Translations under genes and position numbers: made by a program
Assembly (NCBI GenBank): GCA_944320855.1
Contig: CALUJF010000009.1
Location: 1 to 64,000, forward strand
DNA: 64,000 bases
Direction of reading: 5' to 3'
From: an uncultured Phocaeicola sp.
Lineage (GTDB): Bacteria > Bacteroidota > Bacteroidia > Bacteroidales > Bacteroidaceae
Shown: positions 37,433-47,747 of the stretch, piece after piece
How the letters are laid out: each line of letters opens with the position of its first letter
Position numbering within the stretch: position 1 is the stretch's first letter
Notes under the pieces: generated by a model
Told to the model about the DNA's origin: nothing
What the model saw: the letters and a program-made list of their open reading frames with translations, nothing else
Databases searched by the model: none

Positions 37433-38317
37433 TTATATTCTGTTGTCTGCCCCCCACATCATTTTTTCTCTAAGGGTGTTGAAGAACGTATTGTTTTGCC
37501 TTTTTACAATCTTGGTGAAATGATTGGCTCTTCTTATTATCAGTCGGGCATCTTCGTGACAGCTTTCGCTTCTTCCGTCGATGGATATCAGGAAGTTGTG
37601 ACTGCGGCTTCCCACTTCCAAAGCAATCTCCCAGTCGTCGCGCAGCACTATCGGACGCATGTTCAGACTGTGTGGGGCAACTGCTGTAATACTTATTGCA
37701 CCGCTTTGAGGAACCATAATCGGTCCGCCTACACTGAGGGAATAGCCTGTCGAACCTGTAGGGGTAGCTACTATCAGTCCGTCGGCCTGATAGATATTGA
37801 GAAGTTCGTTGTTTACATAAGCTTTGATGGTTATCATGGATGAGCTGTCCCTTTTCAGAACAGCAATTTCATTCAGGGCATACGGGCTGCCTTTCAGAAT
37901 ATTGTTTTCGCATGTGAGTTTGAGTACACGTCTTTGTTCGGCTATATACAGTCCCTGATATATCTCGTCGAAAGTTTCTTCCATCTCGTCAGGAGATATG
38001 GCTGCCAAAAAGCCGAGCCGTCCTGTATTTATACCTAATATTGGAATCTCCTTTTCTCCAACTCTGCTTGCTGCTTTCAGAAATGTTCCGTCGCCTCCTA
38101 TGCTTAGAGCCATGTCGGCAGTGAAATTGTTCCCGTCGAATATCTCCAGTCCGCCTAAATCGGTTTGTGTATGTATTCTGAGAAACTCATAGAATTCACG
38201 GCTGATACATATTGTCGCTTCCTTCTTGCGGAGAATGTCCAACAAATGGGTTACGTGGGCAGATTTGTGTTCCTGATATGTATTTCCGAAAATGGCAAAT
38301 TTCATCTTCTTTTGCAT
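37433..38317 (-). CDS. nadK: NAD kinase
   Basis: This 294-residue enzyme phosphorylates NAD to NADP in the cytoplasm. The ATP/NAD motif [18 protein letters not shown], and the second-domain segment [16 protein letters not shown] are all present. A second in-frame ATG four codons in (38305) gives a start MKFAIFGNT that is common in relatives, so either start is possible. It diverges from pdxJ; the minus-strand promoter overlaps the pdxJ start region. Confidence 0.95.
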   Translation of the reverse strand: MQKKMKFAIFGNTYQEHKSAHVTHLLDILRKKEATICISREFYEFLRIHTQTDLGGLEIFDGNNFTADMALSIGGDGTFLKAASRVGEKEIPILGINTGRLGFLAAISPDEMEETFDEIYQGLYIAEQRRVLKLTCENNILKGSPYALNEIAVLKRDSSSMITIKAYVNNELLNIYQADGLIVATPTGSTGYSLSVGGPIMVPQSGAISITAVAPHSLNMRPIVLRDDWEIALEVGSRSHNFLISIDGRSESCHEDARLIIRRANHFTKIVKRQNNTFFNTLREKMMWGADNRI

Positions 38318-38379
38318 AAAGTGTAGCTTATTATCAATCTTTTTTGTCCCGTATGTTAGTTAGTTATCGTAAAACCTGC

Positions 38380-38387
38380 TAAATTTG
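38380..38387 (+). promoter_or_regulatory. -7 element of pdxJ
   Basis: TAAATTTG fits TAnnTTTG, 35 bases before the pdxJ ATG. It lies next to the oppositely directed nadK element, so the two polymerase sites would compete. Confidence 0.55.
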
Positions 38388-38399
38388 CATTCTGATATG

Positions 38400-38431
38400 C
38401 AAAGATATAAAATTCATACATTATGACCAAA
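38400..38431 (-). promoter_or_regulatory. nadK promoter overlapping the pdxJ start
   Basis: On the minus strand TATCTTTG (38400-38407) and TTTG (38428-38431) are spaced by 20 bases. The -33 box lies inside the first codons of pdxJ. The leader to nadK is about 75 bases. Confidence 0.55.
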
Positions 38432-39136
38432 CTAAGCGTGAATATAAACAAGATTGCCACTTTAAGAAATGCGAGAGGTGGCAATAACCCTGATGTAGAG
38501 AAGGTTGCTCTGGATTGTGAAGCATTCGGAGCAGAAGGTATAACAGTGCATCCTCGTCCTGATGAACGTCATATCAGATACAGCGATGTATATGCACTCC
38601 GTCCGCTTCTTAGGACTGAATTCAATATAGAGGGATATCCTTCTTCTGATTTTATCGACCTTGTTCTGAAAGTTAAACCGCATCAGGTGACATTGGTGCC
38701 GGATGCGCCGGACCAGATTACTTCCAACAGCGGATGGAACACTAAGGCCAATCTGGATTTTCTTTCAGAACTTATGGACAGATTTGGAGAAGCCGGTATA
38801 AGGACTTCCATATTCGTGGGTACTGATATTGAGATGATAGAATATGCTGCACGTGCCGGGGCTGACAGAGTGGAATTGTACACAGAACCGTATGCTTCAG
38901 GATATAAAAAGAATCCTGATGAGGCTGTTGCTCCTTTCGTGGAAGCTGCAAAGGCTGTGAGAAAACTTGGTATGGGACTTAATGCAGGGCATGACTTGAG
39001 CCTTGAGAATCTGGAGTTCTTCCACCGTAATATTCCATGGCTTGATGAAGTGTCTATAGGACACGCTCTGATATGCGATGCTCTTTACTTGGGATTAGAG
39101 AAAACTATTGAAGAATATAAAAAATGTCTTTTATGA
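38423..39136 (+). CDS. pdxJ: Pyridoxine 5'-phosphate synthase PdxJ
   Basis: This 237-residue TIM-barrel enzyme makes pyridoxine 5'-phosphate from 3-amino-2-oxopropyl phosphate and 1-deoxyxylulose 5-phosphate. N-terminal [37 protein letters not shown] and [16 protein letters not shown] are family motifs. Its position just before exbB-exbD-tonB is a recurring Bacteroidales order. Confidence 0.96.
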   Translation: MTKLSVNINKIATLRNARGGNNPDVEKVALDCEAFGAEGITVHPRPDERHIRYSDVYALRPLLRTEFNIEGYPSSDFIDLVLKVKPHQVTLVPDAPDQITSNSGWNTKANLDFLSELMDRFGEAGIRTSIFVGTDIEMIEYAARAGADRVELYTEPYASGYKKNPDEAVAPFVEAAKAVRKLGMGLNAGHDLSLENLEFFHRNIPWLDEVSIGHALICDALYLGLEKTIEEYKKCLL

Positions 39137-39191
39137 GTCTTGGAGAGTAAACCGATAACTGACAGGCTCGAAAAAATCAAAATCACTAATT

Positions 39192-39911
39192 ATGATAACA
39201 ATGACTTTAATGGCAGCGGCTCAGATGGCTGCCGACACGATGTCCGGAGCTAATCCGGTGCTTACTCCGGTTGTCCAGGGCGAACCGCAAATGAATCTCT
39301 GGGATATGGCTTGCAAGGGTGGATGGATTATGGTTGTACTGGCTATCATGTCGGTTATAGCATTTTACATCTTCTTCGAACGTGCTTTCACTATACGACG
39401 TGCGGCAAAGGAAGACCCTTTGTTCATGGACAGAATACGCGATTATATCAGAAGCGGAGAAGTTAAATCTGCCATCAATTATTGCCGTATAGCAAATACT
39501 CCGGCTGCAAGAATGATTGAAAAGGGTATTACACGTATGGGACATCCTGTGGCTGACGTTCAGGCTGCCATAGAGAATACGGGAAACATTGAGGTGGCGA
39601 AATTGGAGAACGGTTTGTCTATCATGGCTACCATCTCATCTGGAGCTCCTATGCTTGGATTCCTTGGTACAGTGACCGGTATGGTTCAGGCTTTCTGGAA
39701 CATGGCTAATGCTGGTAATAATATCGACATCACACTGTTGTCAAGCGGTATTTATGAAGCTATGATAACTACTGTAGGAGGACTTGTAGTGGGTATCATT
39801 ACGATGTTTGCCTATAACCATCTGGTATATAGAATAGACAAGGTGGTAAGCCAGATGGAAGCACGCACAATGGCTTTTATGGATTTGTTGAACGAACCTA
39901 ACGAAAAATAA
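39192..39911 (+). CDS. exbB: ExbB/TolQ/MotA proton channel protein
   Basis: This 239-residue inner-membrane protein has three membrane segments (about 35-58, 140-165 and 185-205). The MotA/TolQ/ExbB core is visible as LSIMATISSGAPMLGFLGTV and the following GMVQAF and GGLVVGI helices. With ExbD it forms the proton-driven motor that energises TonB. The start is 55 bases after pdxJ and exbD follows after 4 bases. Confidence 0.94.
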   Translation: MITMTLMAAAQMAADTMSGANPVLTPVVQGEPQMNLWDMACKGGWIMVVLAIMSVIAFYIFFERAFTIRRAAKEDPLFMDRIRDYIRSGEVKSAINYCRIANTPAARMIEKGITRMGHPVADVQAAIENTGNIEVAKLENGLSIMATISSGAPMLGFLGTVTGMVQAFWNMANAGNNIDITLLSSGIYEAMITTVGGLVVGIITMFAYNHLVYRIDKVVSQMEARTMAFMDLLNEPNEK

Positions 39912-39915
39912 TATC

Positions 39916-40332
39916 ATGGCACTGAAGAGAAGACAGAAGATATCACCGGAATTCAGTATGTCGTCCATGACAGACCTGATATTCCTGCTATTGATATTTT
40001 TTATGATTACTTCTACCATGGTTTCGCCTAATGCCATTAAGGTGTTACTCCCACAAGGGTCGCAGCAGACATCGGCTAAACCTATGGCAAGGATTATCAT
40101 AGATAAGAACTTGAATTATTACGGGGCTTTCGGCAATGAAGACGAGATGCCGCTGTTTATAGACGAGGTTACTCCATTTCTGCAGGACTGTGCCTCGAAG
40201 GAACCTGAAATGTATGTAGCCTTGTATGCAGACGAATCTGTTCCTTACAGGGAAATAGTACGCATACTTAATATTGCAAACGAGAATCATTTTAAAATGG
40301 TGTTGGCCACAAGAAGACCTGATAAGAAATGA
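39916..40332 (+). CDS. exbD: ExbD/TolR biopolymer transport protein
   Basis: This 138-residue protein has one N-terminal membrane helix with the conserved proton-carrying aspartate in SSMTDLIFLLLIFFM and a periplasmic C-terminal domain. It partners ExbB in the TonB energising complex. The ATGA at 40329-40332 overlaps the tonB start, so translation is coupled. Only one ExbD copy is present. Confidence 0.94.
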   Translation: MALKRRQKISPEFSMSSMTDLIFLLLIFFMITSTMVSPNAIKVLLPQGSQQTSAKPMARIIIDKNLNYYGAFGNEDEMPLFIDEVTPFLQDCASKEPEMYVALYADESVPYREIVRILNIANENHFKMVLATRRPDKK

Positions 40333-41174
40333 AAAAAAGCAAAATAACAGGAATTGCAGGAACGCTGATAGTGCATGTGATTGTCATTGCGTTGCTTTTC
40401 TGGCTTGGAATGGATATACCTGAAAAGCAGGAAGAAGGAGGTGTGCCTGTTATGATGGGTAATGCCGAGCTTGCTCAAGGTAGCTCCGACCCGTATATGA
40501 TGACTGAGGTGGATGTTGCTCCTCAGCCGGAATATTCCGAGCCGGAGATAACGACTCCTCAACCGGCGCCGGAGCAGCAGATGATAACTCAGCAGGATGA
40601 ACCGTCGCTTCAAGTGAAGGAGGAGAAGCCTAAACCGGATAAAAAGGTTGAAAAACCTGTGGAGAAAGTTCCTGAAAAGAAGCCTGACACAAAGGTGGAA
40701 AAGCCAAAAGTAGAAAAAACTGAAGCCGAGAAACGTGCTGAAGCTGAAAAAGCAGCAGCCGAGGCAGCGGCAAACAAGATAGCCGGAGCCTTTGGCAAAG
40801 GTGCTCAGATGGGTAATAAAGGCTCTGCCACATCTGGACATGGTGTGCAGGGAAAAACGGATGGCAACAGCACTACGGGAGGTATGGCCGGTATGGGTGG
40901 ATACGGAACATTCGACCTGAACGGACGTAGCCTCGGAGAGGGTGGCCTGCCTGTACCTGTATATAATGTACAGGAAGAAGGTCGTGTGGTGGTTACCATA
41001 GTTGTAAATCCGGCCGGACAGGTGATAAGCACAAGTATCAACAAGCGTACCAATACTGTAAATCCGGTACTCCGGAAGGCAGCCGAAGATGCAGCCCGCA
41101 AGGCACGTTTCAATGCCGTGGATGGGGTGGATAATCAGAGTGGAACGATAACTTATTATTTCAGACTTAGATAA
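40329..41174 (+). CDS. tonB: TonB family energy transducer
   Basis: This 281-residue protein has an N-terminal signal anchor (about 5-27), a proline/glutamate/lysine-rich spacer that crosses the periplasm (about 60-150, with repeated KPEKK-like blocks), a glycine-rich stretch (about 165-200) and a C-terminal TonB domain (about 205-281) with VVVTIVVNPAGQVI. It passes proton-motive energy to outer-membrane SusC/TonB-dependent receptors. Encoded with exbB-exbD as one unit. Confidence 0.92.
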   Translation: MKKSKITGIAGTLIVHVIVIALLFWLGMDIPEKQEEGGVPVMMGNAELAQGSSDPYMMTEVDVAPQPEYSEPEITTPQPAPEQQMITQQDEPSLQVKEEKPKPDKKVEKPVEKVPEKKPDTKVEKPKVEKTEAEKRAEAEKAAAEAAANKIAGAFGKGAQMGNKGSATSGHGVQGKTDGNSTTGGMAGMGGYGTFDLNGRSLGEGGLPVPVYNVQEEGRVVVTIVVNPAGQVISTSINKRTNTVNPVLRKAAEDAARKARFNAVDGVDNQSGTITYYFRLR

Positions 41175-41177
41175 CTG

Positions 41178-41330
41178 AATAATTAAGAATTAATAATGAA
41201 TAATGAATAATGAAGAATGAAATGCTGTAAACCGGCTTGTTTTTAATAGACTTTGTCTTCTTTCAGTTGTTGATTATTAATTCTTAATTGTGTATTTTTT
41301 AAATTATTAATTCTTAATTTTTAATTGACA
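41178..41330. repeat. Long-armed intergenic repeat (family B), tonB/DJ-1
   Basis: Left: AATTAAGAATTAATAATGAA followed by 7-base TAATGAA repeats (about 41195-41216). Right: two copies of ATTATTAATTCTTAATT (about 41273-41289 and 41304-41320). The core CCGGCTTGTTTTTAATAGAC at 41232-41251, then TTTGTC, matches the core at 17375. Arms are near complements and can form a long AT-rich stem. Confidence 0.65.
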
Positions 41331-41332
41331 AC

Positions 41333-41878
41333 GTGAAACCAGTAATTTTTCTTGCAGAAGGATTCGAGGAATCTGAAGCTTTGTTGCCATTGGATATTTT
41401 GCGCCGTGGCGGTATTGATGCTATTACAGTGTCTGTAACATCAGATAAGATTGTAAAAAGTTCTCATGGAGTACAGATAGTGGCAGATGCTACAATGGAG
41501 GAAATAACTGCTGCTGACGTACAGATGATTATATTGCCGGGCGGACTGCCGGGAGCTACTAATCTTGATGCCTGCGCCGCACTTGACAAGATGATTATGG
41601 ACTTCGCTGCTCAGGGCAAGCCTATGGCTGCAATCTGTGCTGCTCCTATGGTGTACGGCAAACGCGGACTGTTGAAAGGAAAGAAGGCTACATGCTATCC
41701 CGGATTTGACAAGTATCTTGATGGAGCCGAATATACAGGAAATCTGGTAGAAAAAGTAGACAACTTCATCTTGGGAAAAGGTCCTGCTGCGGCTGCCGAG
41801 TTCGGTTTTGCTATCCTTGAAAAGTTGGCAGGACGCGAAAAGGCTGATGAGGTAAGAAAAGGAATGCTCTATATCTGA
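41333..41878 (+). CDS. DJ-1/PfpI family protein
   Basis: This 181-residue cytoplasmic protein has Cys102 in AICAAPMV, the nucleophile of the DJ-1 superfamily, together with the N-terminal Glu in [10 protein letters not shown] that activates it. Relatives are glyoxalases, deglycases or oxidative-stress chaperones. The start is a GTG at 41333, the only good start in frame. Its stop overlaps the ispD start by one base. Confidence 0.9.
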   Translation: MKPVIFLAEGFEESEALLPLDILRRGGIDAITVSVTSDKIVKSSHGVQIVADATMEEITAADVQMIILPGGLPGATNLDACAALDKMIMDFAAQGKPMAAICAAPMVYGKRGLLKGKKATCYPGFDKYLDGAEYTGNLVEKVDNFILGKGPAAAAEFGFAILEKLAGREKADEVRKGMLYI

Positions 41879-42555
41879 TGAAGCAATATGTCATAATAGT
41901 GGCAGGAGGAAAAGGGCTGCGCATGGGAGGCAATCTGCCCAAGCAGTTTGTTCCTCTTGCCGGTAAACCGGTCCTGATGCGTACATTGGAGAACTTCTTC
42001 CTCTGTTCTCCGGAAATAAATATTATATTGGTACTTCCTCATGACCATCAGGAATATTGGAAGAATCTGTGTGAGGAGTATGATTTCTCTGTTCCACATC
42101 GTATTGCAGATGGTGGAGAAACACGTTTTCATTCGGTTAAGAATGGTCTTGCCCTTGTAGAAGGTGATAGTGCTGTAGTAGCCGTTCACGACGGGGTACG
42201 TCCTTTCGTTTCGCACGATGTGATTTCCAAATGTTTTGCCTGTGCTGAACAGGGAAAGGCAGTCGTTCCCGTAACCGGCGTGGTGGAAACACTAAGGAAG
42301 GTCGGACAGGATGGAGTCAGTATCACCGTACCGAGAAGCAGCTACCGACTGGTGCAGACTCCTCAGGTATTTCCGGCCGGAATGCTAAAGGATGCTTATT
42401 CATGTGAATATCGTACTGATTTTACGGACGATGCATCTGTAGTAGAGGCTAAGGGATATACCGTGGAATTAGTGGAAGGCAACAGAGAGAACATTAAACT
42501 CACCACTCCTTTTGACATGATTGTGGCGGAAGGATTATGTAATACTGATTTATAG
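41878..42555 (+). CDS. ispD: 2-C-methyl-D-erythritol 4-phosphate cytidylyltransferase
   Basis: This 225-residue enzyme adds CMP to 2-C-methyl-D-erythritol 4-phosphate in the non-mevalonate isoprenoid pathway. The N-terminal [17 protein letters not shown] is the nucleotide-binding loop; HDGVRPFV and LVQTPQVF are further motifs. The ATG at 41878 overlaps the DJ-1 stop (TGATG). An unusual array follows before recG. Confidence 0.95.
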   Translation: MKQYVIIVAGGKGLRMGGNLPKQFVPLAGKPVLMRTLENFFLCSPEINIILVLPHDHQEYWKNLCEEYDFSVPHRIADGGETRFHSVKNGLALVEGDSAVVAVHDGVRPFVSHDVISKCFACAEQGKAVVPVTGVVETLRKVGQDGVSITVPRSSYRLVQTPQVFPAGMLKDAYSCEYRTDFTDDASVVEAKGYTVELVEGNRENIKLTTPFDMIVAEGLCNTDL

Positions 42556-42564
42556 ATATTTCTC

Positions 42565-42655
42565 TCTGCTGACAATTGTCAGTAATATTACTGACATATG
42601 TAGGTAATATTACTGACATATGTCGATAATGCTACTGACATATGTCGGTAAGTAA
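42565..42655. repeat. 22-bp (2 x 11) periodic array, ispD/recG
   Basis: CTGACA starts at 42569, 42591, 42613 and 42635, exactly 22 apart. Each unit alternates two palindromes, GACATATGTC-like and GTAATATTAC-like, whose centres are 11 apart. Any two units can pair, so many hairpin registers are possible. It begins 10 bases after the ispD stop. Confidence 0.85.
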
Positions 42656-42720
42656 AGATTCCTTTACTTTTTTTAGTTCACGCCCCGTCTTTAGTAATAA
42701 CCAACAAGCTCAACAAGCAT

Positions 42721-44823
42721 TTGTCTCCATCCATATCTATACGCGACATAAAGTATCTACCCGGCGTAGGACCTCACAGAGCCGAAATACTTGAGAAGGA
42801 ATTGGGCATACGTTCCTTCAAGGACTTGCTGTATCATTTTCCTTATAAGTACGTCGACCGTAGCCGCATATATAGAGTGAGGGAGATAGACGGTTCAATG
42901 CCGTACATTCAGCTTAAAGGGCAGATACTTAGCTTTGAAACGTTCGGCGAGGGAAGGCAGCGCAGGCTTGTTGCCCATTTCAGCGACGGAACGGGCGTTG
43001 CAGACCTTGTCTGGTTTCAGGGATTGAAGTTTGTTACGGCTAAGTACAAATGCCATGAAGAGTATATCGTGTTCGGCCGTCCAACGGTTTTTGGAGGACG
43101 TGTGAACATTGCCCATCCTGATATAGACCCTGCCGATGGAGTAACGCTTTCGTCCATGGGGCTTAGGCCGTACTATAATACGACGGAGAAGATGAAGCGG
43201 ATGAACATCTCATCCAGTGCGATAGAGAAACTTGTCACAAATCTGTTTGCAGCCATTGGTGAAGACACTCCGGAAGAAACGCTCAGTCAGGGGATTATTT
43301 CAGCCCACGGTCTGATGCCTCTTATGGAAGCATTACGGAATGTTCATTTCCCAAAGAATCCGGAACTTCTGCGTAAAGCACAGTACAGGTTGAAGTTCGA
43401 GGAACTGTTTTATATCCAACTTAACATTCTTCGCTTCTCGCGAGAACGTAGAAACCGTTTTGGAGGAATCGTATTTTCCAAGGTCGGTGAGTATTTCAAT
43501 ACTTTCTATTCCGAATTCCTGCCTTTCAGTCTTACCGGTGCACAGAAACGTGTAGTGCGCGAGATGCGTCGTGATATGGGAAGCGGACGACAGATGAACC
43601 GTCTTTTGCAGGGCGATGTTGGTAGCGGTAAGACTCTTGTAGCTTTACTGGCCATGCTTATAGCCCTGGACAACGGATGTCAGGCATGCATGATGGCTCC
43701 AACAGAAATCCTTGCGGCTCAGCATTATGAAACGCTGACACGTTTTCTTGACGGCATGGATGTGCGTGTGGAATTGCTGACAGGCTCTGTGAAAGGAAAG
43801 AAGAGGGAGACAATACTCAAAGACTTGCTCAGCGGCGATGTTCATATTCTTATAGGTACTCATGCAGTAATAGAGGATACAGTGGAATTTGCGTCTTTGG
43901 GACTTGTCATTATTGACGAGCAGCATCGTTTCGGGGTAGAACAGAGAGCAAGACTTTGGACAAAGAACAAGACACTTCCGCACGTATTGGTCATGACGGC
44001 AACCCCTATACCCCGAACACTTGCCATGACACTCTATGGCGACCTTGACGTTTCCATTATAGACGAGCTGCCTCCGGGAAGAAAGCCTGTGACTACCGTA
44101 CACAGATTTGACAGTATGCGTGCGTCAATGTATGAGTTCGTGCGCAATCAGATTAGGGTGGGGCGACAGGCCTACATCGTCTATCCGTTGATACAGGAAA
44201 GTGAGAAGATGGACATCAAGAACCTTGAGGATGGATATGCCACGATTTGTGAAGTCTTTCCGGAATATAAGGTAAGCAAGGTTCACGGCAAAATGAAACC
44301 TGCGGAGAAGGATGAGGAAATGCGACGCTTCGCCCAGTGTGAAACACAGATACTGGTTGCTACCACGGTGATTGAAGTAGGGGTGAATGTGCCGAATGCT
44401 TCGGTAATGGTGATTGAAAATGCCGAGCGTTTCGGACTGTCACAGTTGCATCAGCTTCGCGGTAGGGTTGGTCGAGGTGCCGATCAGTCGTATTGTATTC
44501 TTATGACGGGCTATAAACTCTCCGAGGACACAAGGAAGCGAATCCAGATAATGGTTGATACAAATGATGGCTTTGAGATAGCCGAGGCTGACCTCAAACT
44601 TCGTGGCCCGGGTGATATAGAAGGTACACAGCAGAGTGGTGTGGCTTTCGATTTGAAGATTGCAAATCTGGCCCGCGACGGACAGCTCCTGCAATATGTG
44701 CGCGAGATAGCCGAAAAGATAATAGATGAAGACCCTACAGCATCAAAACCTGAAAATGCTGTTATATGGAAGCAATTGGCAGAAATCAGAAAGAAGAATG
44801 TAGACTGGTCTGCTATATCATAA
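42721..44823 (+). CDS. recG: ATP-dependent DNA helicase RecG
   Basis: This 700-residue helicase drives branch migration and reversal of stalled replication forks. It has an N-terminal wedge/OB domain (about 1-230; start DIKYLPGVGPHRAEIL), Walker A LLQGDVGSGKT near 300, DEQH box near 400 (IIDEQHRFGVEQR), VMTATPIPRTLAM, and the C-terminal helicase motifs ATTVIEVGVNVPNAS and QLRGRVGRG. No ATG is available near the conserved N-terminus; the TTG at 42721 is the likely start. Confidence 0.95.
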   Translation: MSPSISIRDIKYLPGVGPHRAEILEKELGIRSFKDLLYHFPYKYVDRSRIYRVREIDGSMPYIQLKGQILSFETFGEGRQRRLVAHFSDGTGVADLVWFQGLKFVTAKYKCHEEYIVFGRPTVFGGRVNIAHPDIDPADGVTLSSMGLRPYYNTTEKMKRMNISSSAIEKLVTNLFAAIGEDTPEETLSQGIISAHGLMPLMEALRNVHFPKNPELLRKAQYRLKFEELFYIQLNILRFSRERRNRFGGIVFSKVGEYFNTFYSEFLPFSLTGAQKRVVREMRRDMGSGRQMNRLLQGDVGSGKTLVALLAMLIALDNGCQACMMAPTEILAAQHYETLTRFLDGMDVRVELLTGSVKGKKRETILKDLLSGDVHILIGTHAVIEDTVEFASLGLVIIDEQHRFGVEQRARLWTKNKTLPHVLVMTATPIPRTLAMTLYGDLDVSIIDELPPGRKPVTTVHRFDSMRASMYEFVRNQIRVGRQAYIVYPLIQESEKMDIKNLEDGYATICEVFPEYKVSKVHGKMKPAEKDEEMRRFAQCETQILVATTVIEVGVNVPNASVMVIENAERFGLSQLHQLRGRVGRGADQSYCILMTGYKLSEDTRKRIQIMVDTNDGFEIAEADLKLRGPGDIEGTQQSGVAFDLKIANLARDGQLLQYVREIAEKIIDEDPTASKPENAVIWKQLAEIRKKNVDWSAIS

Positions 44824-44841
44824 TAATGAAAGGAGTTATTG

Positions 44842-44895
44842 TGAAGTGCGTTGTTGAACGGATGATGAACGTGTTGTGAACGGCGAATGAACATA
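44842..44895. repeat. 11-bp periodic array after recG
   Basis: TGAA starts at 44855, 44866, 44877 and 44888, exactly 11 apart, with a looser first copy at 44842 (13 bases before). Unlike the other arrays it has only direct copies and no complementary half. A normal terminator follows at 44921. Confidence 0.7.
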
Positions 44896-44920
44896 TCTAT
44901 CACCATTTAAATGTATAATT

Positions 44921-44954
44921 AAGGCTGTCCCAAATCTTATATTGAGACAGCCTT
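44921..44954. terminator. Bidirectional terminator, recG/alaS
   Basis: AAGGCTGTC (44921-44929) pairs with GACAGCCTT (44946-44954), with T-rich and A-rich flanks on the two strands. It lies between convergent recG and alaS. Confidence 0.8.
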
Positions 44955-44995
44955 TTATCTATGTATTAGTCTTGTAATCGACTGTTTATACGGAC

Positions 44996-47617
44996 TTATT
45001 TGTTTCCTGCCAATTCTATCAGCTTGTCTACAGCAGCATTAAGGCCGTCAGGGTTCTTACCGCCTGCAGTAGCGAAGTGAGGCTGGCCTCCACCGCCACC
45101 CTGAATCATTTTGGCAGCTTCGCGTACCATTGCTCCTGCATTCATACCTGCTTTTACAAGCTCTTCGCCGAGCATTACTGTAAGCATTGGCTTACCTTCA
45201 TACGCACTACCTATTGCAACAAACAGATTGCCTCCCATTTCGCCTTTCAACTGGAATGCAAGGTTCTTCACTATTTCTGCCGGTAATGGAAGAACTGCAC
45301 TTACAATTTTCATGCCGTTCACTTCCTTAGCGTTTTCTATCAGTTTAGCCTTAACGGTAGCTTCCTTTTCTTTCATGAACTCTTCTACCTGTTTCTTCAG
45401 ACCTGAGTTTTCTTCGATATATTTGTTTATCGCAACTTTCAAGTCAGGAGCGTTGTTGAAGAGTGCCTTCAAGTCAGCCAATGTATCCTGGATAGTGTCA
45501 AGCATTTCTTCCACCTTAGCACCTGTTACAGCTTCGATACGGCGTACACCGGCAGCTACAGAACTTTCAGAAATGATTTTCACCATACCAATCTTACCTG
45601 TAGCAGATACATGAGTACCACCACAGAATTCTATTGATGAACCGAATTGAACTACGCGGACTTCGTCACCGTATTTCTCGCCGAACAGAGCGATAGCACC
45701 AAGTTCCTTAGCCTTTTCGATAGGCAGATTGCGATATTCAGTCAAAGGAACGTTTTCGCGTATCTTGGCATTAACCAAATGTTCTACCTCACGAATCTGT
45801 TCAGGAGTAACCTTCTGGAAGTGTGAGAAGTCGAAACGCAAAGAGTCAGGAGTCACGAGCGAACCTTTCTGTTCTACGTGTGTACCGAGAACCTCGCGCA
45901 AAGCTTCGTCAAGCAAGTGTGTACATGAGTGGTTAGCTGCACAAGCACTACGCTTGTCTGTATCCACGCAAGCCATCATAGGAGCTTCAGGATGTTCAGG
46001 CAGTTTCTTTGCGATATGTATAGGAAGATTGTTCTCTTTCTTGGTGTCAATAATCTCTATAGTTTCGAATTCGCTTACCAATACACCTGTGTCGCCTACC
46101 TGACCACCGCTTTCAGCATAGAAAGGAGTGTCGCTAAGTACTATCTGATACAGAGTCTGGTTTTTCTGTTTTACCTGACGGTAGCGGAGGATGGAAGTTT
46201 CATACTCTGCATAGTCATATCCTACGAAAGTAGTCTCGCCTTCTTTCAGTGTAACCCAGTCGCCTGTTTCTACAGCAGCAGCGTTACGTGCACGTGCTTT
46301 CTGTTTCTCCATTTCAGCTTCGAAGCCTTTCACATCGGCAGTAAGACCGTTTTCGCGGAGGATAAGTTCAGTAAGGTCGAATGGGAATCCGAATGTATCA
46401 TACAGAGTAAATGCATCTACACCGCTGATTTCAGTCTTTCCGGCAGCTTTGGTTTCGTTCATAGTCTTGTCAAGCAGGCGTATACCTGTTTCAAGAGTAC
46501 GCAGGAATGATTCTTCCTCTTCCTTGATAACCTTTTCTATCAGGTTCTGCTGAGCTTTCAGTTCAGGATAAGCACCACCCATATTTTCCACCAATACAGG
46601 AACAAGGCGATACATGAAAGCCTGCTTCTGTCCGAGGAATGTATATGCATAGCGCACTGCACGACGCAAGATACGGCGGATGACATAACCTGCTTTAGCG
46701 TTGGATGGCAACTGACCGTCAGTTATTGAGAAAGCGATTGTTCTTATGTGGTCAGCTATAACTCGCATAGCTACGTCAGTCTTTTCTTCTTTTCCGTAAA
46801 CCACACCAGCTAAGTCGCCTATCACTTTGATGATTGGCTGGAATACGTCAGTGTCATAGTTTGAGCGTTTTCCCTGCATAGCCATACAAAGACGCTCGAA
46901 TCCCATACCTGTGTCGATAACCTTTGCAGGAAGAGATTCCAGGCTGCCGTCAGCCTTACGGTTGTACTGCATGAACACAAGGTTCCAGATTTCAATCACC
47001 TGAGGATGGTCATGGTTTACAAGTTCGCGTCCCGGTACAGCCGCACGTTCTTCGTCTGTACGGAGGTCGATATGGATTTCCGAGCAAGGTCCGCATGGTC
47101 CTGTATCACCCATTTCCCAGAAGTTGTCATGTTTGTTACCGTTTATGATATGGTCTTCCGGCATATACTGTGCCCAGTAACCAGCAGCTTCGTTGTCGCG
47201 TTCAAGTCCTTCCTCAGGGCTTCCTTCGAACACTGTTGCATAAAGGTTTTTAGGGTCAATCTTAAGAACGTCTACCAGGAATTCCCATGCCCATGAGATA
47301 GCTTCTTTCTTGAAATAATCGCCGAAAGACCAGTTACCGAGCATTTCGAACATTGTGTGATGGTATGTGTCATGTCCAACCTCTTCAAGGTCATTGTGTT
47401 TTCCGCTCACACGAAGACATTTCTGTGAGTCTGTTACACGTTTATATTTTGCCGGATGATTTCCCAGGATAATATCCTTAAACTGGTTCATACCTGCATT
47501 GGTGAACATCAGCGTGGGGTCATCTTTTATCACCATTGGTGCCGAAGGTACAATCTGATGTCCTTTCGACTCGAAGAATTTAACGAACGAGTCGCGGATT
47601 TCATTTGCTGTCAACAT
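44996..47617 (-). CDS. alaS: Alanine-tRNA ligase
   Basis: This 873-residue class II synthetase charges tRNA-Ala. N-terminal catalytic motifs are [11 protein letters not shown] and the following motif-2 region ([16 protein letters not shown]), and HCxxC-type zinc/editing residues appear in the editing domain (NHSCTHLL near 560 and FCGGTHV near 670). The C-terminal C-Ala domain has the glycine-rich segment [17 protein letters not shown]. Length and domains are normal. Confidence 0.98.
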   Translation of the reverse strand: MLTANEIRDSFVKFFESKGHQIVPSAPMVIKDDPTLMFTNAGMNQFKDIILGNHPAKYKRVTDSQKCLRVSGKHNDLEEVGHDTYHHTMFEMLGNWSFGDYFKKEAISWAWEFLVDVLKIDPKNLYATVFEGSPEEGLERDNEAAGYWAQYMPEDHIINGNKHDNFWEMGDTGPCGPCSEIHIDLRTDEERAAVPGRELVNHDHPQVIEIWNLVFMQYNRKADGSLESLPAKVIDTGMGFERLCMAMQGKRSNYDTDVFQPIIKVIGDLAGVVYGKEEKTDVAMRVIADHIRTIAFSITDGQLPSNAKAGYVIRRILRRAVRYAYTFLGQKQAFMYRLVPVLVENMGGAYPELKAQQNLIEKVIKEEEESFLRTLETGIRLLDKTMNETKAAGKTEISGVDAFTLYDTFGFPFDLTELILRENGLTADVKGFEAEMEKQKARARNAAAVETGDWVTLKEGETTFVGYDYAEYETSILRYRQVKQKNQTLYQIVLSDTPFYAESGGQVGDTGVLVSEFETIEIIDTKKENNLPIHIAKKLPEHPEAPMMACVDTDKRSACAANHSCTHLLDEALREVLGTHVEQKGSLVTPDSLRFDFSHFQKVTPEQIREVEHLVNAKIRENVPLTEYRNLPIEKAKELGAIALFGEKYGDEVRVVQFGSSIEFCGGTHVSATGKIGMVKIISESSVAAGVRRIEAVTGAKVEEMLDTIQDTLADLKALFNNAPDLKVAINKYIEENSGLKKQVEEFMKEKEATVKAKLIENAKEVNGMKIVSAVLPLPAEIVKNLAFQLKGEMGGNLFVAIGSAYEGKPMLTVMLGEELVKAGMNAGAMVREAAKMIQGGGGGQPHFATAGGKNPDGLNAAVDKLIELAGNK

Positions 47618-47658
47618 ATTTATATTCTATGATGGTTAATATTTTGAAAATTGATTTG

Positions 47659-47666
47659 CAAAGATA
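47659..47666 (-). promoter_or_regulatory. -7 element of alaS
   Basis: On the minus strand TATCTTTG matches TAnnTTTG, 42 bases before the start codon. No clear -33 element is seen. Confidence 0.5.
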
Positions 47667-47747
47667 ACTTGTTTTATTATTTTTGTCGTTAAAATTGGTG
47701 CAAAATATTGATATCTTGTATCTTATTTTTTCATAAAACGAATAATA

